A DNA stretch of 58,921 bases from Pontibacter ramchanderi (GCF_002846395.1 NZ_PJMU01000006.1:1-58921); one strand, 5' to 3'; positions 1 through 8,156 are shown, counted from the stretch's first letter. The notes: a model not told the origin generated them from the sequence alone. Numbers and translations: made by a program.

Positions 1-69
1 TCCGATGAAAGACAACAGCATTAGAATAAGAAATATCTGCCAATGCTTTGCCTTTAGTATTGCTTTCAT
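1..69 (-). CDS. N-terminal fragment of a small membrane protein (runs off the window)
   Basis: An open reading frame starts with ATG at 69 on the minus strand and stays open to the window edge (23 codons). It begins with a short basic stretch (K2, K6, K8) followed by a hydrophobic segment rich in I, L, F and M, as in a first membrane helix. The start lies about 18 bases past the end of the attC-like site at 87-153, and the leader is A/T-rich without a Shine-Dalgarno sequence, as usual in Bacteroidota. It would be the next gene after the hydrolase in a cassette-like series. The family cannot be named from this fragment. Confidence 0.45.
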   Translation of the reverse strand, partial: MKAILKAKHWQIFLILMLLSFIG

Positions 70-86
70 TTTTTTAATTAATCTTA

Positions 87-153
87 CCGCCAACGGTTTG
101 TACAGGCTAAGGTGAGGCGATAGCCGAGAGTTAAGCCTGTGCTGGGTTAGCGG
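87..153 (-). repeat. attC-like imperfect inverted repeat (site D)
   Basis: The outer arms CCGCCAAC (87-94) and GTTAGCGG (146-153) pair, and the inner arms ACAGGCT (102-108) and AGCCTGT (134-140) pair. Unequal spacers of 7 and 5 bases separate them. This is the layout of an integron attC site (R box, spacer, L box, loop, L, spacer, R), including the AAC/GTT triplets. The stop codon of the hydrolase gene (131-133) lies inside the site. Related sites are at 705-763, 56040-56087, 57306-57370, 58103-58168 and 58826-58890. No integrase gene is in the window, so attC is a structural comparison only. Confidence 0.6.
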
Positions 154-682
154 TTCGTTTTTCTATTTTATTGATTAGTTCAAGACCAAAATCCCACTTC
201 CCAAATCCAGATTTACTTTCTATATGCCCTGCATTTTTTAATTCAACAAACTCACTTCCCCAGTTTTTGGCAAACAGCCTTGCTCTTTCAATCTCAACAA
301 CATGGTCATTCGAGCTTGCTACCACTATTGTAGGAAAGGGCAGCTTATTTTCAGGCATGGGATTGAAGCCTGTAATATACTCTGGATAGCCTGGTTTGTC
401 CACGTCACTTGGTGCTACAAATAAGGCACCTTTCACTTTGTGACCGTATTTCTCAAACCATTTGATTATAGTAACACACCCAACACTGTGACCAATTAAA
501 ACAAGCTGTTCATAGTTGAATTTTTTAAGCTCTTCTTCAATTCTGTTAGTCCATTCGCTACAGTTAGGGTTTTCCCAGTCTGACTGCACAACCCTGAAAA
601 ACTCTTCTGGATTTTCATTCTCCCAGATAGTTTGCCAATGATTTTCGTCAGAGTTGCGTAAGCCAGGTATAATTATATTCAT
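131..682 (-). CDS. RBBP9/YdeN-type serine hydrolase
   Basis: A 183-residue alpha/beta hydrolase of the RBBP9/YdeN family (DUF1749-like small serine hydrolases), presumably cytoplasmic, substrate unknown. The nucleophile elbow GHSVG is at residues 64-68 (Ser66). The likely acid is Asp126 in SSNDH and the likely base is His153 in AGHIE, giving the expected order and spacing. Length is normal for the family and there is no signal peptide. The last residues, TANPAQA, are encoded by one arm of the attC-like repeat at 87-153, so the C-terminus seems to be supplied by the repeat. A second, weaker repeat lies just upstream (705-763). The gene therefore looks like a single cassette placed downstream of the lepB operon. 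Start ATG at 682. Confidence 0.85.
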   Translation of the reverse strand: MNIIIPGLRNSDENHWQTIWENENPEEFFRVVQSDWENPNCSEWTNRIEEELKKFNYEQLVLIGHSVGCVTIIKWFEKYGHKVKGALFVAPSDVDKPGYPEYITGFNPMPENKLPFPTIVVASSNDHVVEIERARLFAKNWGSEFVELKNAGHIESKSGFGKWDFGLELINKIEKRTANPAQA

Positions 683-704
683 TATGTTCTTATATTTTGA
701 ATAT

Positions 705-763
705 CCGCTAACTAGAGTATAGCAGGAGTAGCTACTCCTACTATCTGCACTATGTATGGAGTT
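705..763 (-). repeat. Degenerate attC-like repeat with strong hairpin (site F)
   Basis: CCGCTAAC (705-712) and GTT (761-763) are the outer ends. Between them is a perfect 16-bp palindrome at 724-739 (AGGAGTAGCTACTCCT) that extends with one mismatch to about 26 bp. The spacer on one side is longer than in the other five sites, so membership of the family is less certain. It lies directly upstream of the hydrolase gene, and together with site D it frames that gene. It could alternatively be an ordinary hairpin or terminator remnant. Confidence 0.35.
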
Positions 764-847
764 ATATCTACTTAACAGTAAATCTCTACTGTTCTATACC
801 AAATATACAATATTTCATTTACCAAATATCATTAACCCATAATGAAA

Positions 848-879
848 AAACCGCCAGCTCCTTTCAGAACTGGCGGTTT
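848..879 (-). terminator. Intrinsic terminator of the parAB-dapB-lepB operon
   Basis: Inverted repeat AAACCGCCAG (848-857) / CTGGCGGTTT (870-879) with a 12-base loop. On the minus strand it is followed by a T-run (850-845). It lies 22 bp past the lepB stop. Confidence 0.85.
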
Positions 880-900
880 CATTTCTATACCTGCTATACC

Positions 901-2001
901 TTACTCAATCGTTTTAAACAATCTACTCCATCGGATCTTGTCAAGGAAGCCGCCATAGGGGTCAGTGGACATCCAGATCATGACGGCCTTGCCTACAATG
1001 TGGTCGGCTGGTACGAAGCCCCAGTAGCGGGAGTCGAGGGAGTTGTGACGGTTGTCGCCCATCATAAAGTAGTAGTCCTGCTTGAAGGTATAGCTCGTGG
1101 CTTCGGCACCGTCCAGGTATAGCTTACCGTCACGCACCTCGGCGTTTTCGTTGTGCTCATAGCCCAGGATCACCTTTTCGTAAAAAGGAAGCGTCTCCGG
1201 CGTAATGGCCACAGTTGCGCCTTCTTTCGGGATGTAGAGCGGACCAAAGTTGTCTTTGTTCCACTCATACTTGCTCGGCACATGCGGGAACACTTCGGCA
1301 TCGCCTTTTCCAGCCTGGTCCATTAGCAGGGTAGCCTCTTTAATAAAGTCAAGCTGTGCAAGCGCCTGAGCCTTTTCAGGGGAAGTGTCTACGATGTAAC
1401 CGCCTTGCCACTGGATCACGTCGGTGATGTCACGCTCGAGGAAGAACTTCTCGGCCAGGCGCTGCTCCGTAGACAGGAAGTACTTGTACTGTATCTTCTC
1501 CGGGTTCTCTGCAGCCTGCCCGTTAATGTATACCTGCATGTCGCGGATCTCGATCGAGTCGCCGGCAATACCGATGCAACGCTTGATGTAGTTGGTGCGC
1601 AGGTCGGCTGGATGCTGCTCCTCCGGCGGGTAGTTGAACACCACCACATCGTTGCGCTTCACTTCAGAGAAACCAGGTAGTCGGTACGACTTCAGCTGGA
1701 TGGCGTCGGAGTAGGAGGGGATGTTGGTGCCCCAGATGGTTTGGTGCGTGAGCGGTACCTGCAGCGGCGTGATGGGCGTGCGCGGACCGTAGTGTAGCTT
1801 GCTCACGAACAGGAAGTCACCTACCAGCAGCGACTTCTCCATAGAGGGCGTCGGGATGGTGTAGGCCTCAAAAGTAGCCCAGCGGATCAAACTGGCTGCC
1901 ACAACAGCAAACAGAATGGCATCGCCCCACTCACGAGCAAAGCTCTTTTTCTTTTTTGGCGCCTTGCTAACGGGTTTCTTCTCCCAAAACTTTACTCTCA
2001 T
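901..2001 (-). CDS. lepB: Signal peptidase I
   Basis: Type I signal peptidase (family S26) that cleaves signal peptides from exported proteins at the outer face of the inner membrane. 366 residues. A lysine-rich N-terminus is followed by one membrane helix at about residues 27-44. The catalytic serine is Ser53 in TPSMEKSL and the general-base lysine is Lys140 in NYIKRCIG, followed by GDSIEI. The box GDNRHNSLDSRYWG near residue 317 is the conserved C-terminal signature. The protein is longer than E. coli-type enzymes of similar topology because of an insertion between the Lys box and the GDNR box, as is usual in Bacteroidota. It is the last gene of the operon and is followed by a clear terminator. 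Confidence 0.95.
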   Translation of the reverse strand: MRVKFWEKKPVSKAPKKKKSFAREWGDAILFAVVAASLIRWATFEAYTIPTPSMEKSLLVGDFLFVSKLHYGPRTPITPLQVPLTHQTIWGTNIPSYSDAIQLKSYRLPGFSEVKRNDVVVFNYPPEEQHPADLRTNYIKRCIGIAGDSIEIRDMQVYINGQAAENPEKIQYKYFLSTEQRLAEKFFLERDITDVIQWQGGYIVDTSPEKAQALAQLDFIKEATLLMDQAGKGDAEVFPHVPSKYEWNKDNFGPLYIPKEGATVAITPETLPFYEKVILGYEHNENAEVRDGKLYLDGAEATSYTFKQDYYFMMGDNRHNSLDSRYWGFVPADHIVGKAVMIWMSTDPYGGFLDKIRWSRLFKTIE

Positions 2002-2019
2002 CTATCAAGCGTTTTGTAA

Positions 2020-2736
2020 CTATAGGTTGAGCATGTCTTTCATGCCATATACTCCCTGTTTGCCCTGCAGCCACTCAGCCGCCATCAGGGCACCCTCGGC
2101 AAATCCGGCACGGCTGTGGGCAATGTGGCCCAGTTCTATTCTGTCTACTTCCGATTCGTAGGTCACAATGTGAGTACCCACTACATCGGGCTCACGCTCC
2201 GACACAATGTTCAGCTGCTTCTTGTCAGCATCATCATCGGCCGCCCAGCCAGTCAGGTGCGGGTAATTCGCCAATATACCTTCAGCGGCGGTTATACCTG
2301 TGCCGCTGGGCTTGTCTACCTTCTGGAGGTGATGAATCTCGCGCATGGAGACACTGTACTCCCGGTATGCCTGCATTTTACTGGCAATATATTCGTTAAA
2401 ATGAAAAAACAAATTAACGCCCACACTATAATTGGAAGCATAGAAGAAAGCCCCCTTGTTTTCCTGGCACAGCTGCACGGCTTCGCTATACCTGTCAAGC
2501 CAGCCAGTAGAGCCAGAAACAACCGGTATACCTTGTTTCAGGCAGTAGGAAATATTGCCAAAGGCGGCTTCCGGATGCGTAAACTCAATGGCTACATCCG
2601 TGTTTTCAGGGGTATAGCTGCTCAGCGTTTCGGCGTTGGTATGGTCAATGGTACCAGCTATGCGATGGCCTTTGGCAAGGGCCATCTGCTCAATGGTTTT
2701 CCCCATTTTGCCATAGCCAATCAGTAGGATTCTCAT
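2020..2736 (-). CDS. dapB: 4-hydroxy-tetrahydrodipicolinate reductase
   Basis: Reduces 4-hydroxy-tetrahydrodipicolinate with NAD(P)H in the diaminopimelate/lysine pathway, in the cytoplasm. 238 residues. The Rossmann motif GYGKMG is at 7-12. The substrate-binding and catalytic box EIHHLQKVDKPSGTG (133-147) contains the conserved His pair and Lys142. It is slightly shorter than proteobacterial DapB (about 270), typical of the Bacteroidota form. Its start overlaps the stop of the DUF5683 gene by 4 bases (ATGA), indicating translational coupling, and lepB follows 18 bp downstream. Confidence 0.95.
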   Translation of the reverse strand: MRILLIGYGKMGKTIEQMALAKGHRIAGTIDHTNAETLSSYTPENTDVAIEFTHPEAAFGNISYCLKQGIPVVSGSTGWLDRYSEAVQLCQENKGAFFYASNYSVGVNLFFHFNEYIASKMQAYREYSVSMREIHHLQKVDKPSGTGITAAEGILANYPHLTGWAADDDADKKQLNIVSEREPDVVGTHIVTYESEVDRIELGHIAHSRAGFAEGALMAAEWLQGKQGVYGMKDMLNL

Positions 2737-3398
2737 TTGGTTCGGGTATATAAAGTAAGGGTGAGTCCGGGCGTTACGCCATTAGTGGCAGGTGTGCGAA
2801 ACACATCGGGCTGAACGCGCATACTTAGGTTGTCGCTCACGTCAAACTCACGCAAATGACCGTGCACATAAGCTTCGGCAATCTGCATGCCATAGGCCAG
2901 CACGGACAGAATGATGGTCAGGTCGCGGTTACGGCGGTAAAAATCGCGGCTGTAGCGCAGGTTTTGTGTGCCACGCTGCGTATTGGCGCCATACACAGGA
3001 TCATCATAATAAGCGTCCTGAATTTCGATAAACTGATCGCTCTGGCCTGTGCGTAGGTTCAGTGCCGCCCTGAAGTCCTGGTATTTGTTGTTGTTGTCGA
3101 TGATAAAATAACCCAGCGCACCGCCTGCAGCATAAATGATGGGCACTTTCCACCAGGCGCCATTGTATACCTGGCCTGCTCCGGGAATAACAGCCGAAAA
3201 AAGAGCTGCCCGGCCGGGACGTCCCAGGTTTTTGAAACCGCTCAGGAAAAACTGCTTTTGCTGGGCGGTATCTGCTTCGGAGGTGAGCACCAGCACCGAA
3301 TCAGGTCCGGATGTGACAACTTGCGCCCTGGCTTGCGTTGGAAGCAGTTGCGTAAAAAGCAATACTACAAATAAAGCTATACCGGGCGCTAACCTCAT
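2733..3398 (-). CDS. DUF5683 family membrane protein
   Basis: A 221-residue protein with a cleavable signal peptide (hydrophobic residues 6-20, then QARAQ). A DUF5683-type core follows: residues about 50-95 contain the GRAALFSAVIPGAGQVYNG segment and a hydrophobic run around 80-95 that can span the membrane. The family sits between parB and dapB in many Bacteroidota, and the order seen here matches that. Its function is not known; the P-G-A-G-Q motif is shared with small membrane proteins of the TM2 type. It starts 9 bp after the parB stop and overlaps dapB, so it is co-transcribed with both. Confidence 0.85.
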   Translation of the reverse strand: MRLAPGIALFVVLLFTQLLPTQARAQVVTSGPDSVLVLTSEADTAQQKQFFLSGFKNLGRPGRAALFSAVIPGAGQVYNGAWWKVPIIYAAGGALGYFIIDNNNKYQDFRAALNLRTGQSDQFIEIQDAYYDDPVYGANTQRGTQNLRYSRDFYRRNRDLTIILSVLAYGMQIAEAYVHGHLREFDVSDNLSMRVQPDVFRTPATNGVTPGLTLTLYTRTK

Positions 3399-3407
3399 GC
3401 TGTTCTC

Positions 3408-4325
3408 TTAGTAGTTCAGAATCTCCAATATACGGTTCAGCTCGTCCACCGATACAAATGGGATCTTGATCTCGCCCTTGCCGTCGTTGTTAGCCTTTAC
3501 CAGAATCTTGGTGCCAAATTGCGAAGAAAGCTTTTTCTCAACTCCTTTTAATTCTTCATCATACTTGTTGAACACCAGTTTTTGTTGCATATCCGGCTTC
3601 TTGCTGGCGTTCTGCACGTTGCGTACCAGCTCCTCTACCTTGCGCACCGACAGTTCTTCGGCTACCACCTTACGGAAGATCTCGAGTTGTTTGTCAATGG
3701 TGTCGATGTTGATGAGCGCACGGGCGTGGCCCATGCTGATCACGTTGTCGCGCAGGGCAATCTGAATATCGGGCGGTAACTTGAGCAGGCGCAGGTAGTT
3801 GGTCACCGTGGTGCGCTTCTTGCCCACGCGGTCGCCAAGCTCTTCCTGCTTCAGGCTGCACTCGGTGAGCAGGCGCTGGTAGGAGAGGGCAATCTCAATC
3901 GCATTCAGGTTTTCGCGCTGAATGTTCTCTATCAGGGCCATCTCCAGCATCTGCTGGTCGTCGGCCTTGCGGATGTAGGCAGGAATAGTGGTCAGGCCGG
4001 CCATTTTGGCTGCCTGGTAACGGCGCTCACCCGATATCAGCTGGTAGCTGCTCTGGTCGAGCTGACGAACCGTGATGGGCTGAATGATGCCCTGGATTTT
4101 GATAGACTCCGCCAGTTCTTCCAGCGCCGTCTGGTCAAAGTGCGTACGCGGCTGGAAGGGATTCGTCTGTATCTGGTCAATGGCTATATCTGCGATGGTA
4201 TTGACTTCGTTAAGGGTGGTCGATTCGGCCGTTTTGCCGGTATACTTGTTCCCCTCCAGCAGCGAGCCCAGGCCCCGGCCAAGGCCGCCTTTGCGTAGGG
4301 GTGCTTGTTTCTTGTTATCAGACAT
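3408..4325 (-). CDS. parB: Chromosome-partitioning protein ParB
   Basis: CTP-dependent DNA clamp that loads at parS and works with ParA in origin segregation. 305 residues: a glycine-rich basic N-terminus (GLGRGLGSLL), the ParB/Srx nucleotide domain with NPFQPRTHF (about 57-65) and GERRYQAAK (about 99-107), a central helix-turn-helix region (about 160-215), and a C-terminal dimerisation segment. It is 12 bp downstream of parA. No canonical parS (TGTTTCACGTGAAACA) was found by eye in the window; the nearest resemblance, TGTTCCACG near 5889, matches only one half-site. Confidence 0.95.
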   Translation of the reverse strand: MSDNKKQAPLRKGGLGRGLGSLLEGNKYTGKTAESTTLNEVNTIADIAIDQIQTNPFQPRTHFDQTALEELAESIKIQGIIQPITVRQLDQSSYQLISGERRYQAAKMAGLTTIPAYIRKADDQQMLEMALIENIQRENLNAIEIALSYQRLLTECSLKQEELGDRVGKKRTTVTNYLRLLKLPPDIQIALRDNVISMGHARALINIDTIDKQLEIFRKVVAEELSVRKVEELVRNVQNASKKPDMQQKLVFNKYDEELKGVEKKLSSQFGTKILVKANNDGKGEIKIPFVSVDELNRILEILNY

Positions 4326-4337
4326 GTAATGGTCAGG

Positions 4338-5120
4338 TTATTTCGCCAGCGCAACGCTGTTCTTCTCTGCTATCTCACGGGCGAGGTTCAGGTAGCTCAT
4401 GGCGCCCTTGCTCTCTGCGTCGTGCAGCAGGGCAGGTATACCAAAGCTAGGCGACTCGCTCAACTTCACGTTTCTTGGGATAATGGTGTCGAACACCATC
4501 TGCTGAAAGTGGGTCTTTACCTCTTCCACCACCTGGTTGCTCAGGCGCAGGCGCACGTCGTACATCGTCAGCAAAATGCCCTCAATGGCCAGTTCCGTGT
4601 TCAGGCGCGACTGAATGATCTTGATCGTGTTGAGCAACTTGCCCAGGCCCTCCAGCGCGAAGTACTCGCACTGCACCGGTATGATCACTGAGTCAGCCGC
4701 CGTCAGCGAGTTCACCGTAATCAGACCCAGCGAAGGGGAGCAGTCGATGATGATGAAATCGTATACCTCCTTGAGCGGGGCCAGCGCCTCGCGCATTTTC
4801 TCCTCCCGGTTGGGTACGTTGATCATCTCCACCTCAGCGCCCACCAGGTCGATGTGCGATGGAATCAGATCCAGGTACTCGATGTTGGGCGAGGTCAGGA
4901 TGATGTCCTGAATGGTGACGTCCTCCACCATGCACTCATAGATGCTGGTGGTGATGCTGGCCGGGTCGAAGCCGAGACCCGATGTGGCATTGGCCTGCGG
5001 GTCGGCATCGACGAGTAATGTCTTATATTCGAGGGCTGCCAGGCTAGCAGCCAGATTTATGGCTGTGGTGGTCTTGCCTACGCCACCCTTTTGGTTTGCA
5101 ACCGCTATTATTTTTCCCAT
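4338..5120 (-). CDS. parA: Chromosome-partitioning ATPase ParA (Soj)
   Basis: Walker-type ATPase of the ParA/MinD superfamily. 260 residues with the deviant Walker [10 protein letters not shown] at 11-19, Walker A' VDADPQ at 37-42 and Walker B IIIDCSP near 125. It lacks an N-terminal helix-turn-helix, so it is the short chromosomal (Soj) type rather than a plasmid type Ia protein. It starts 7 bp after the upstream hydrolase stop and is followed closely by parB, so the pair is co-expressed. Confidence 0.95.
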   Translation of the reverse strand: MGKIIAVANQKGGVGKTTTAINLAASLAALEYKTLLVDADPQANATSGLGFDPASITTSIYECMVEDVTIQDIILTSPNIEYLDLIPSHIDLVGAEVEMINVPNREEKMREALAPLKEVYDFIIIDCSPSLGLITVNSLTAADSVIIPVQCEYFALEGLGKLLNTIKIIQSRLNTELAIEGILLTMYDVRLRLSNQVVEEVKTHFQQMVFDTIIPRNVKLSESPSFGIPALLHDAESKGAMSYLNLAREIAEKNSVALAK

Positions 5121-5127
5121 CTACAAA

Positions 5128-5817
5128 TTATAGGTTTATAGTCTGACCTATCTCCATCAATATTAGTTCCTTGCCGGCCATCTGGGCTACTTCCTTCACT
5201 TCCTCATGGTCTATTTTAATATAAGGGAAGGTATCGTAGTGCATGCCGATCACCTTGTCTACCTGCACGAAGTCGGCCGCTACCAGGGCATCGTGGATGT
5301 CCATGGTAAAGTTGTCGCCGATCGGCAACAGGGCAAAATCCAGGTCAAACTGCTCCGGGATCAACTTCATGTCGTAGGTAAGGGCCGTATCACCGGCAAA
5401 ATAAAATGTTTGGTTCTCTGTTTCCACCACAAATCCGCCGGCTATACCTGCGTAGGTGCCATCCGGCAAAGAGCTGGAGTGCACGGCGTTCACCATTTTC
5501 ACGGTACCAAACGGCAGTGTTACTTTACCACCGGTGTTCATCGGGTGGGTCTTTTCTATACCTTTCTCCTGATACCAGCTCACGATCTCGAAATTGGCTA
5601 CAATGGTCGCATTGTTGTTCTTGGCAATGCGCTCGGCATCGTGCACGTGGTCCTGGTGGCCGTGCGAAAGCAAAATGTAATCTGCCTTAATACTGTCTAC
5701 GTCAATGGCCTTGGCCAGCTCGTTTGGCGAAATGAACGGATCGAAAAGAATGCGGTGCTCACCGATCGTAAAAAGAAAGCAGGACTGTCCGTAATACGTT
5801 ATTTCCATAGTTTGCAT
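5128..5817 (-). CDS. Metal-dependent hydrolase, metallo-beta-lactamase fold (UPF0173/YtkL-like)
   Basis: A 229-residue UPF0173-type protein. The zinc-binding box HGHQDH is at 52-57 (His52, His54, Asp56, His57), further ligands are expected in the NAVHSS region and in FAGDTAL (about 143-149), and the C-terminal MHYDTFP includes another histidine. The substrate is unknown. It is the first gene of the operon that continues into parA with a 7-bp gap. A -7 promoter box is at 5857-5864. The start used here is the ATG at 5817; a second in-frame ATG lies three codons downstream and cannot be excluded. Confidence 0.85.
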   Translation of the reverse strand: MQTMEITYYGQSCFLFTIGEHRILFDPFISPNELAKAIDVDSIKADYILLSHGHQDHVHDAERIAKNNNATIVANFEIVSWYQEKGIEKTHPMNTGGKVTLPFGTVKMVNAVHSSSLPDGTYAGIAGGFVVETENQTFYFAGDTALTYDMKLIPEQFDLDFALLPIGDNFTMDIHDALVAADFVQVDKVIGMHYDTFPYIKIDHEEVKEVAQMAGKELILMEIGQTINL

Positions 5818-5856
5818 TTTTTTATCTCTTAACCCATTCAGGGTATAGAACTTTTA

Positions 5857-5864
5857 CAAAGATA
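5857..5864 (-). promoter_or_regulatory. Bacteroidota -7 promoter box (TATCTTTG) of the parAB operon
   Basis: On the minus strand the sequence reads TATCTTTG, a perfect TAnnTTTG box, about 40 bp before the first gene of the operon. A matching TTTG -33 box at the usual 19-base spacing is not evident. Confidence 0.55.
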
Positions 5865-5914
5865 ATGTTTTTTGCACAGAACGCGTGATGTTCCACGCCC
5901 GAAGGCGTATATTT

Positions 5915-5942
5915 TTATCCACGATTTCAGGGGTTATCCACA
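5915..5942. other. Pair of DnaA-box-like sequences upstream of the parAB operon
   Basis: TTATCCACA (5934-5942) is a perfect consensus DnaA box and TTATCCACG (5915-5923) differs at the last base. Both have the same orientation with a 19-bp offset. They lie in the 310-bp gap between the hydrolase/parA operon and the DUF2382 gene. Proximity to parAB makes an oriC-related or DnaA-regulated role conceivable, but no AT-rich unwinding region or gene-orientation switch is seen here. Confidence 0.4.
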
Positions 5943-6000
5943 TTCCGGAGGGAGACGCCTAAAATGGGGTAGCTGAACAGATAAACGCCTTTTCAGCGAC

Positions 6001-6055
6001 ATAAAAGCACAAGGGCCCGACTGCCTGGTAAGCTGCCGGACCCCTGTGCTTTTAT
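6001..6055 (-). terminator. Terminator of the DUF2382 gene at 6128-6655
   Basis: A long interrupted hairpin. The outer arms ATAAAAGCACA and TGTGCTTTTAT pair, and an inner GC-rich stem follows. It ends in TTTTAT on the minus strand, 73 bp past the stop of the upstream gene. Confidence 0.75.
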
Positions 6056-6127
6056 TGCTTTTCTGGTATATAACGCCCCGTGGAACTATATATTTTAAAC
6101 CGTCATCGTTTTATGCAATCCATCCGA

Positions 6128-6655
6128 TCAGCGCGGGCGCTCGTCTGGGTTGCTTCTCTTGCGCTCCACCCTTATTTCCTCCCGCAACAACTCCACGTGC
6201 TCTGTGTTAGGTTCGGCAGTGCGGCGTTTGGTTACGTGTATCTCTTCCACTACCAGCAGGCGCTTCTCTACGACAAGAACCTCTTTCAGCACAGGTATGA
6301 TCATTTTGTCTCCTTCGTAACGCACGGGTGGGGGAGGTGTGTCCACGTACTGATTCACTTTCACCCGCTCTATCTCCGCTTCTTCATGTATGATCGGCAG
6401 ATCCAGATCTACCTGATCCCGGTGCACCTCCTTGGCAACGCGCACATTACCCGTGTCTCTCACCTCTTTGTCAACGTGCAATTGCTCTTCAATGACAGGG
6501 ATGGTTTTGCTATAAGCAATGTCAACATCCAGTTTTTCGCGCTCGTCACGGCCGTACTCATCTTGTATATCCCGCTCTTCCAGCGGACTGCTGGCATGGC
6601 CTTCGCGTAGTTTCTCGTCAAATTCTGATTTCAGTTTGTCTGTTTTCTTGCTCAT
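6128..6655 (-). CDS. DUF2382 (YsnF/AvaK-type) stress protein
   Basis: A 175-residue, highly charged soluble protein with no signal peptide. It contains DUF2382-type repeats of the form IPVIEEQLHVDKE (about 52-64) and IPVLKEVLVVEKR (about 120-132), the pattern of the YsnF/AvaK family linked to general and desiccation stress in other bacteria. The molecular function is unknown. It is next to a larger DUF2382 protein in the same orientation, but a terminator separates the two, so they are probably transcribed separately. Start ATG at 6655. Confidence 0.8.
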   Translation of the reverse strand: MSKKTDKLKSEFDEKLREGHASSPLEERDIQDEYGRDEREKLDVDIAYSKTIPVIEEQLHVDKEVRDTGNVRVAKEVHRDQVDLDLPIIHEEAEIERVKVNQYVDTPPPPVRYEGDKMIIPVLKEVLVVEKRLLVVEEIHVTKRRTAEPNTEHVELLREEIRVERKRSNPDERPR

Positions 6656-6752
6656 GGTGTATGGGGCTTAGCTTCATCCATTTACTACGGTCGGGACCAG
6701 GTATAGTTCCGGGCCTTTGGCTGCGTCATGGGCGCATAATAGCCTAAAAAAC

Positions 6753-6780
6753 AACAGGCAGCCAACCCTGACTGCCTGTT
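6753..6780 (-). terminator. Terminator of the gene at 6803-7630
   Basis: Perfect 9-bp stem AACAGGCAG / CTGCCTGTT with a 10-base loop, followed on the minus strand by GTTTTTTAGG. Confidence 0.8.
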
Positions 6781-6802
6781 GCCTTAACTGCTTCATTTTC
6801 CC

Positions 6803-7630
6803 TTAAATGTTTCTGGGATTACCCGTGTCCTTACCAGGGTTTCGCAAGTCTCTGTCTCTGTCCAGTTTGTCAATGTCCACATCAGTTTTTCGCACGGTGC
6901 CACGTACGGTTTCATCGCGCTCCTCTGTGTGTTTGTTGATCTTTACCTCTTCCACCACGCGGGCTTCCTTGTTTACTACAGGTACCTCGGCGCGCTCCGT
7001 GATGTTGATTTCGCCTTCTTTGAAGTTCTGGAAATCGCGGTCGGTGGCAGGTCGGTTTACTTTATTGCGCTCAATGTCGATGTGCTCTTCCCTTAGGCGC
7101 AGATGCTCTTCCACGGGGCGTTCCACAATGCGGCTTCTCATGTGAACGCCGCCACGTTCCACTTCGCGTTTGCCAACGTTCATGCGCTCCTCCATAATCG
7201 GAATGGTCTGGCCGGCATCACCCGTATGGCCGGTTCTGGTGTGTGCGGTACCTTGTGGCGGCCTTTCCATACCTGCCTGAGGGGCGGAGGCTTGCTCATC
7301 CACGTCCACGGCGCCGCAAGAGTCCAGCACGGCTGCGGCCTGCTCAGCTTCTTTTCTGGAATCAGCATGCACGGTCACCACCCAGCCTTTACGGGCGGCC
7401 TGGGTGTGTTTGGTGGCCTCCTCGTTTTGGCCGAACAGCGAGCCGAAAAAGCCGCTTACATTGTCCTTGTCTGTTGTTGTGCTACTGCCCACATGCCTGT
7501 TCGATAGCGAGGCGGGGTTGGCTATATCTACTTTCTCACGGCCGATGTGATGGGTACTTTCCAGTTTCTGCACGGCGGCCTGTGCGTCTATACCTTCTTT
7601 AAAAATGCCTATTACGGTTTGTTTTTCCAT
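6803..7630 (-). CDS. General stress protein 17M-like / DUF2382 two-domain protein
   Basis: About 275 residues. The N-terminal part (MEKQTVIGIFKEGIDAQAAV onward) is a GSP17M/YflT-type domain of about 120 residues that contains a glycine-rich flexible patch around GFFGSLFG. The C-terminal half is a DUF2382 domain with IPIMEERMNVGKREVERGG-like and VPVVNKEARVVEEVKI repeats. The reading frame is open to 7699, but MEKQTVIG at 7630 is the natural start of this fold and the preceding 23 residues look unlike protein, so 7630 is preferred. The role is inferred to be in general stress; the mechanism is unknown. It is a paralogue of the neighbour at 6128-6655 through the DUF2382 part. Confidence 0.8.
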   Translation of the reverse strand: MEKQTVIGIFKEGIDAQAAVQKLESTHHIGREKVDIANPASLSNRHVGSSTTTDKDNVSGFFGSLFGQNEEATKHTQAARKGWVVTVHADSRKEAEQAAAVLDSCGAVDVDEQASAPQAGMERPPQGTAHTRTGHTGDAGQTIPIMEERMNVGKREVERGGVHMRSRIVERPVEEHLRLREEHIDIERNKVNRPATDRDFQNFKEGEINITERAEVPVVNKEARVVEEVKINKHTEERDETVRGTVRKTDVDIDKLDRDRDLRNPGKDTGNPRNI

Positions 7631-7699
7631 AGTAATGAGTGTTAGATGCTTCATCGGAGTCTTTTTCACTTCAAAATCATTGGGGACTCCACTACCCAA

Positions 7700-8156
7700 A
7701 CTTTTTTAGGTATGGGAAAGTACAAACTCTCCCTTTTTACTGAGTTCGGGGCAAAAAGACCCTTACTTTTTCAAAAGATCCTCAGCGACCCGAACTGTTT
7801 TAAGATCAAATCGACTTCGGTAGATAGTGTAAAATTATACAGCTATATAGTTCAGTCTGAATTAAAATTTATTATAGCCTTAAGCCTGGTTAAGGTATTA
7901 AACAGTATACCTGAATATTATTTTTTTGATATACTTCTTATGCTTGTCTCTCTTTTTTTACGACCGGACTTATGATTGGTTATTGATTTTTTACAAATGC
8001 AAGCCAGCTATTATTCTATATTTAAACCTAGTGTTGTTTAGATACAGGGTGTTATAGCGCCATGGAAGCAGGAAAGCAGACCAGGTGGGGAAGGGTATTA
8101 CAAGACAGTTAGGCAAAGAAATAAATAGAGGAGAGTCGGTTGCGTCAATGCCTGGC
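7700..8156. other. AT-rich intergenic region without a convincing gene
   Basis: About 450 bp, much more AT-rich than its flanks. It holds one copy of the TATACCTG word (7906-7913) and runs of T near 7920-7960. Open frames here have atypical composition or run into the 5' end of the stress gene. It must contain the promoter of the gene ending at 6803, but no TAnnTTTG box at a convincing distance was found. Confidence 0.5.

Noticed and set aside
5885..5902. Possible parS site near TGTTCCACG
   Set aside because: Only one half of the 16-bp parS dyad matches; the other half is unlike TGAAACA.
7646..7975. 109-codon plus frame
   Set aside because: It overlaps the 5' end of the stress gene and continues into AT-rich intergenic DNA; its composition is not protein-like.
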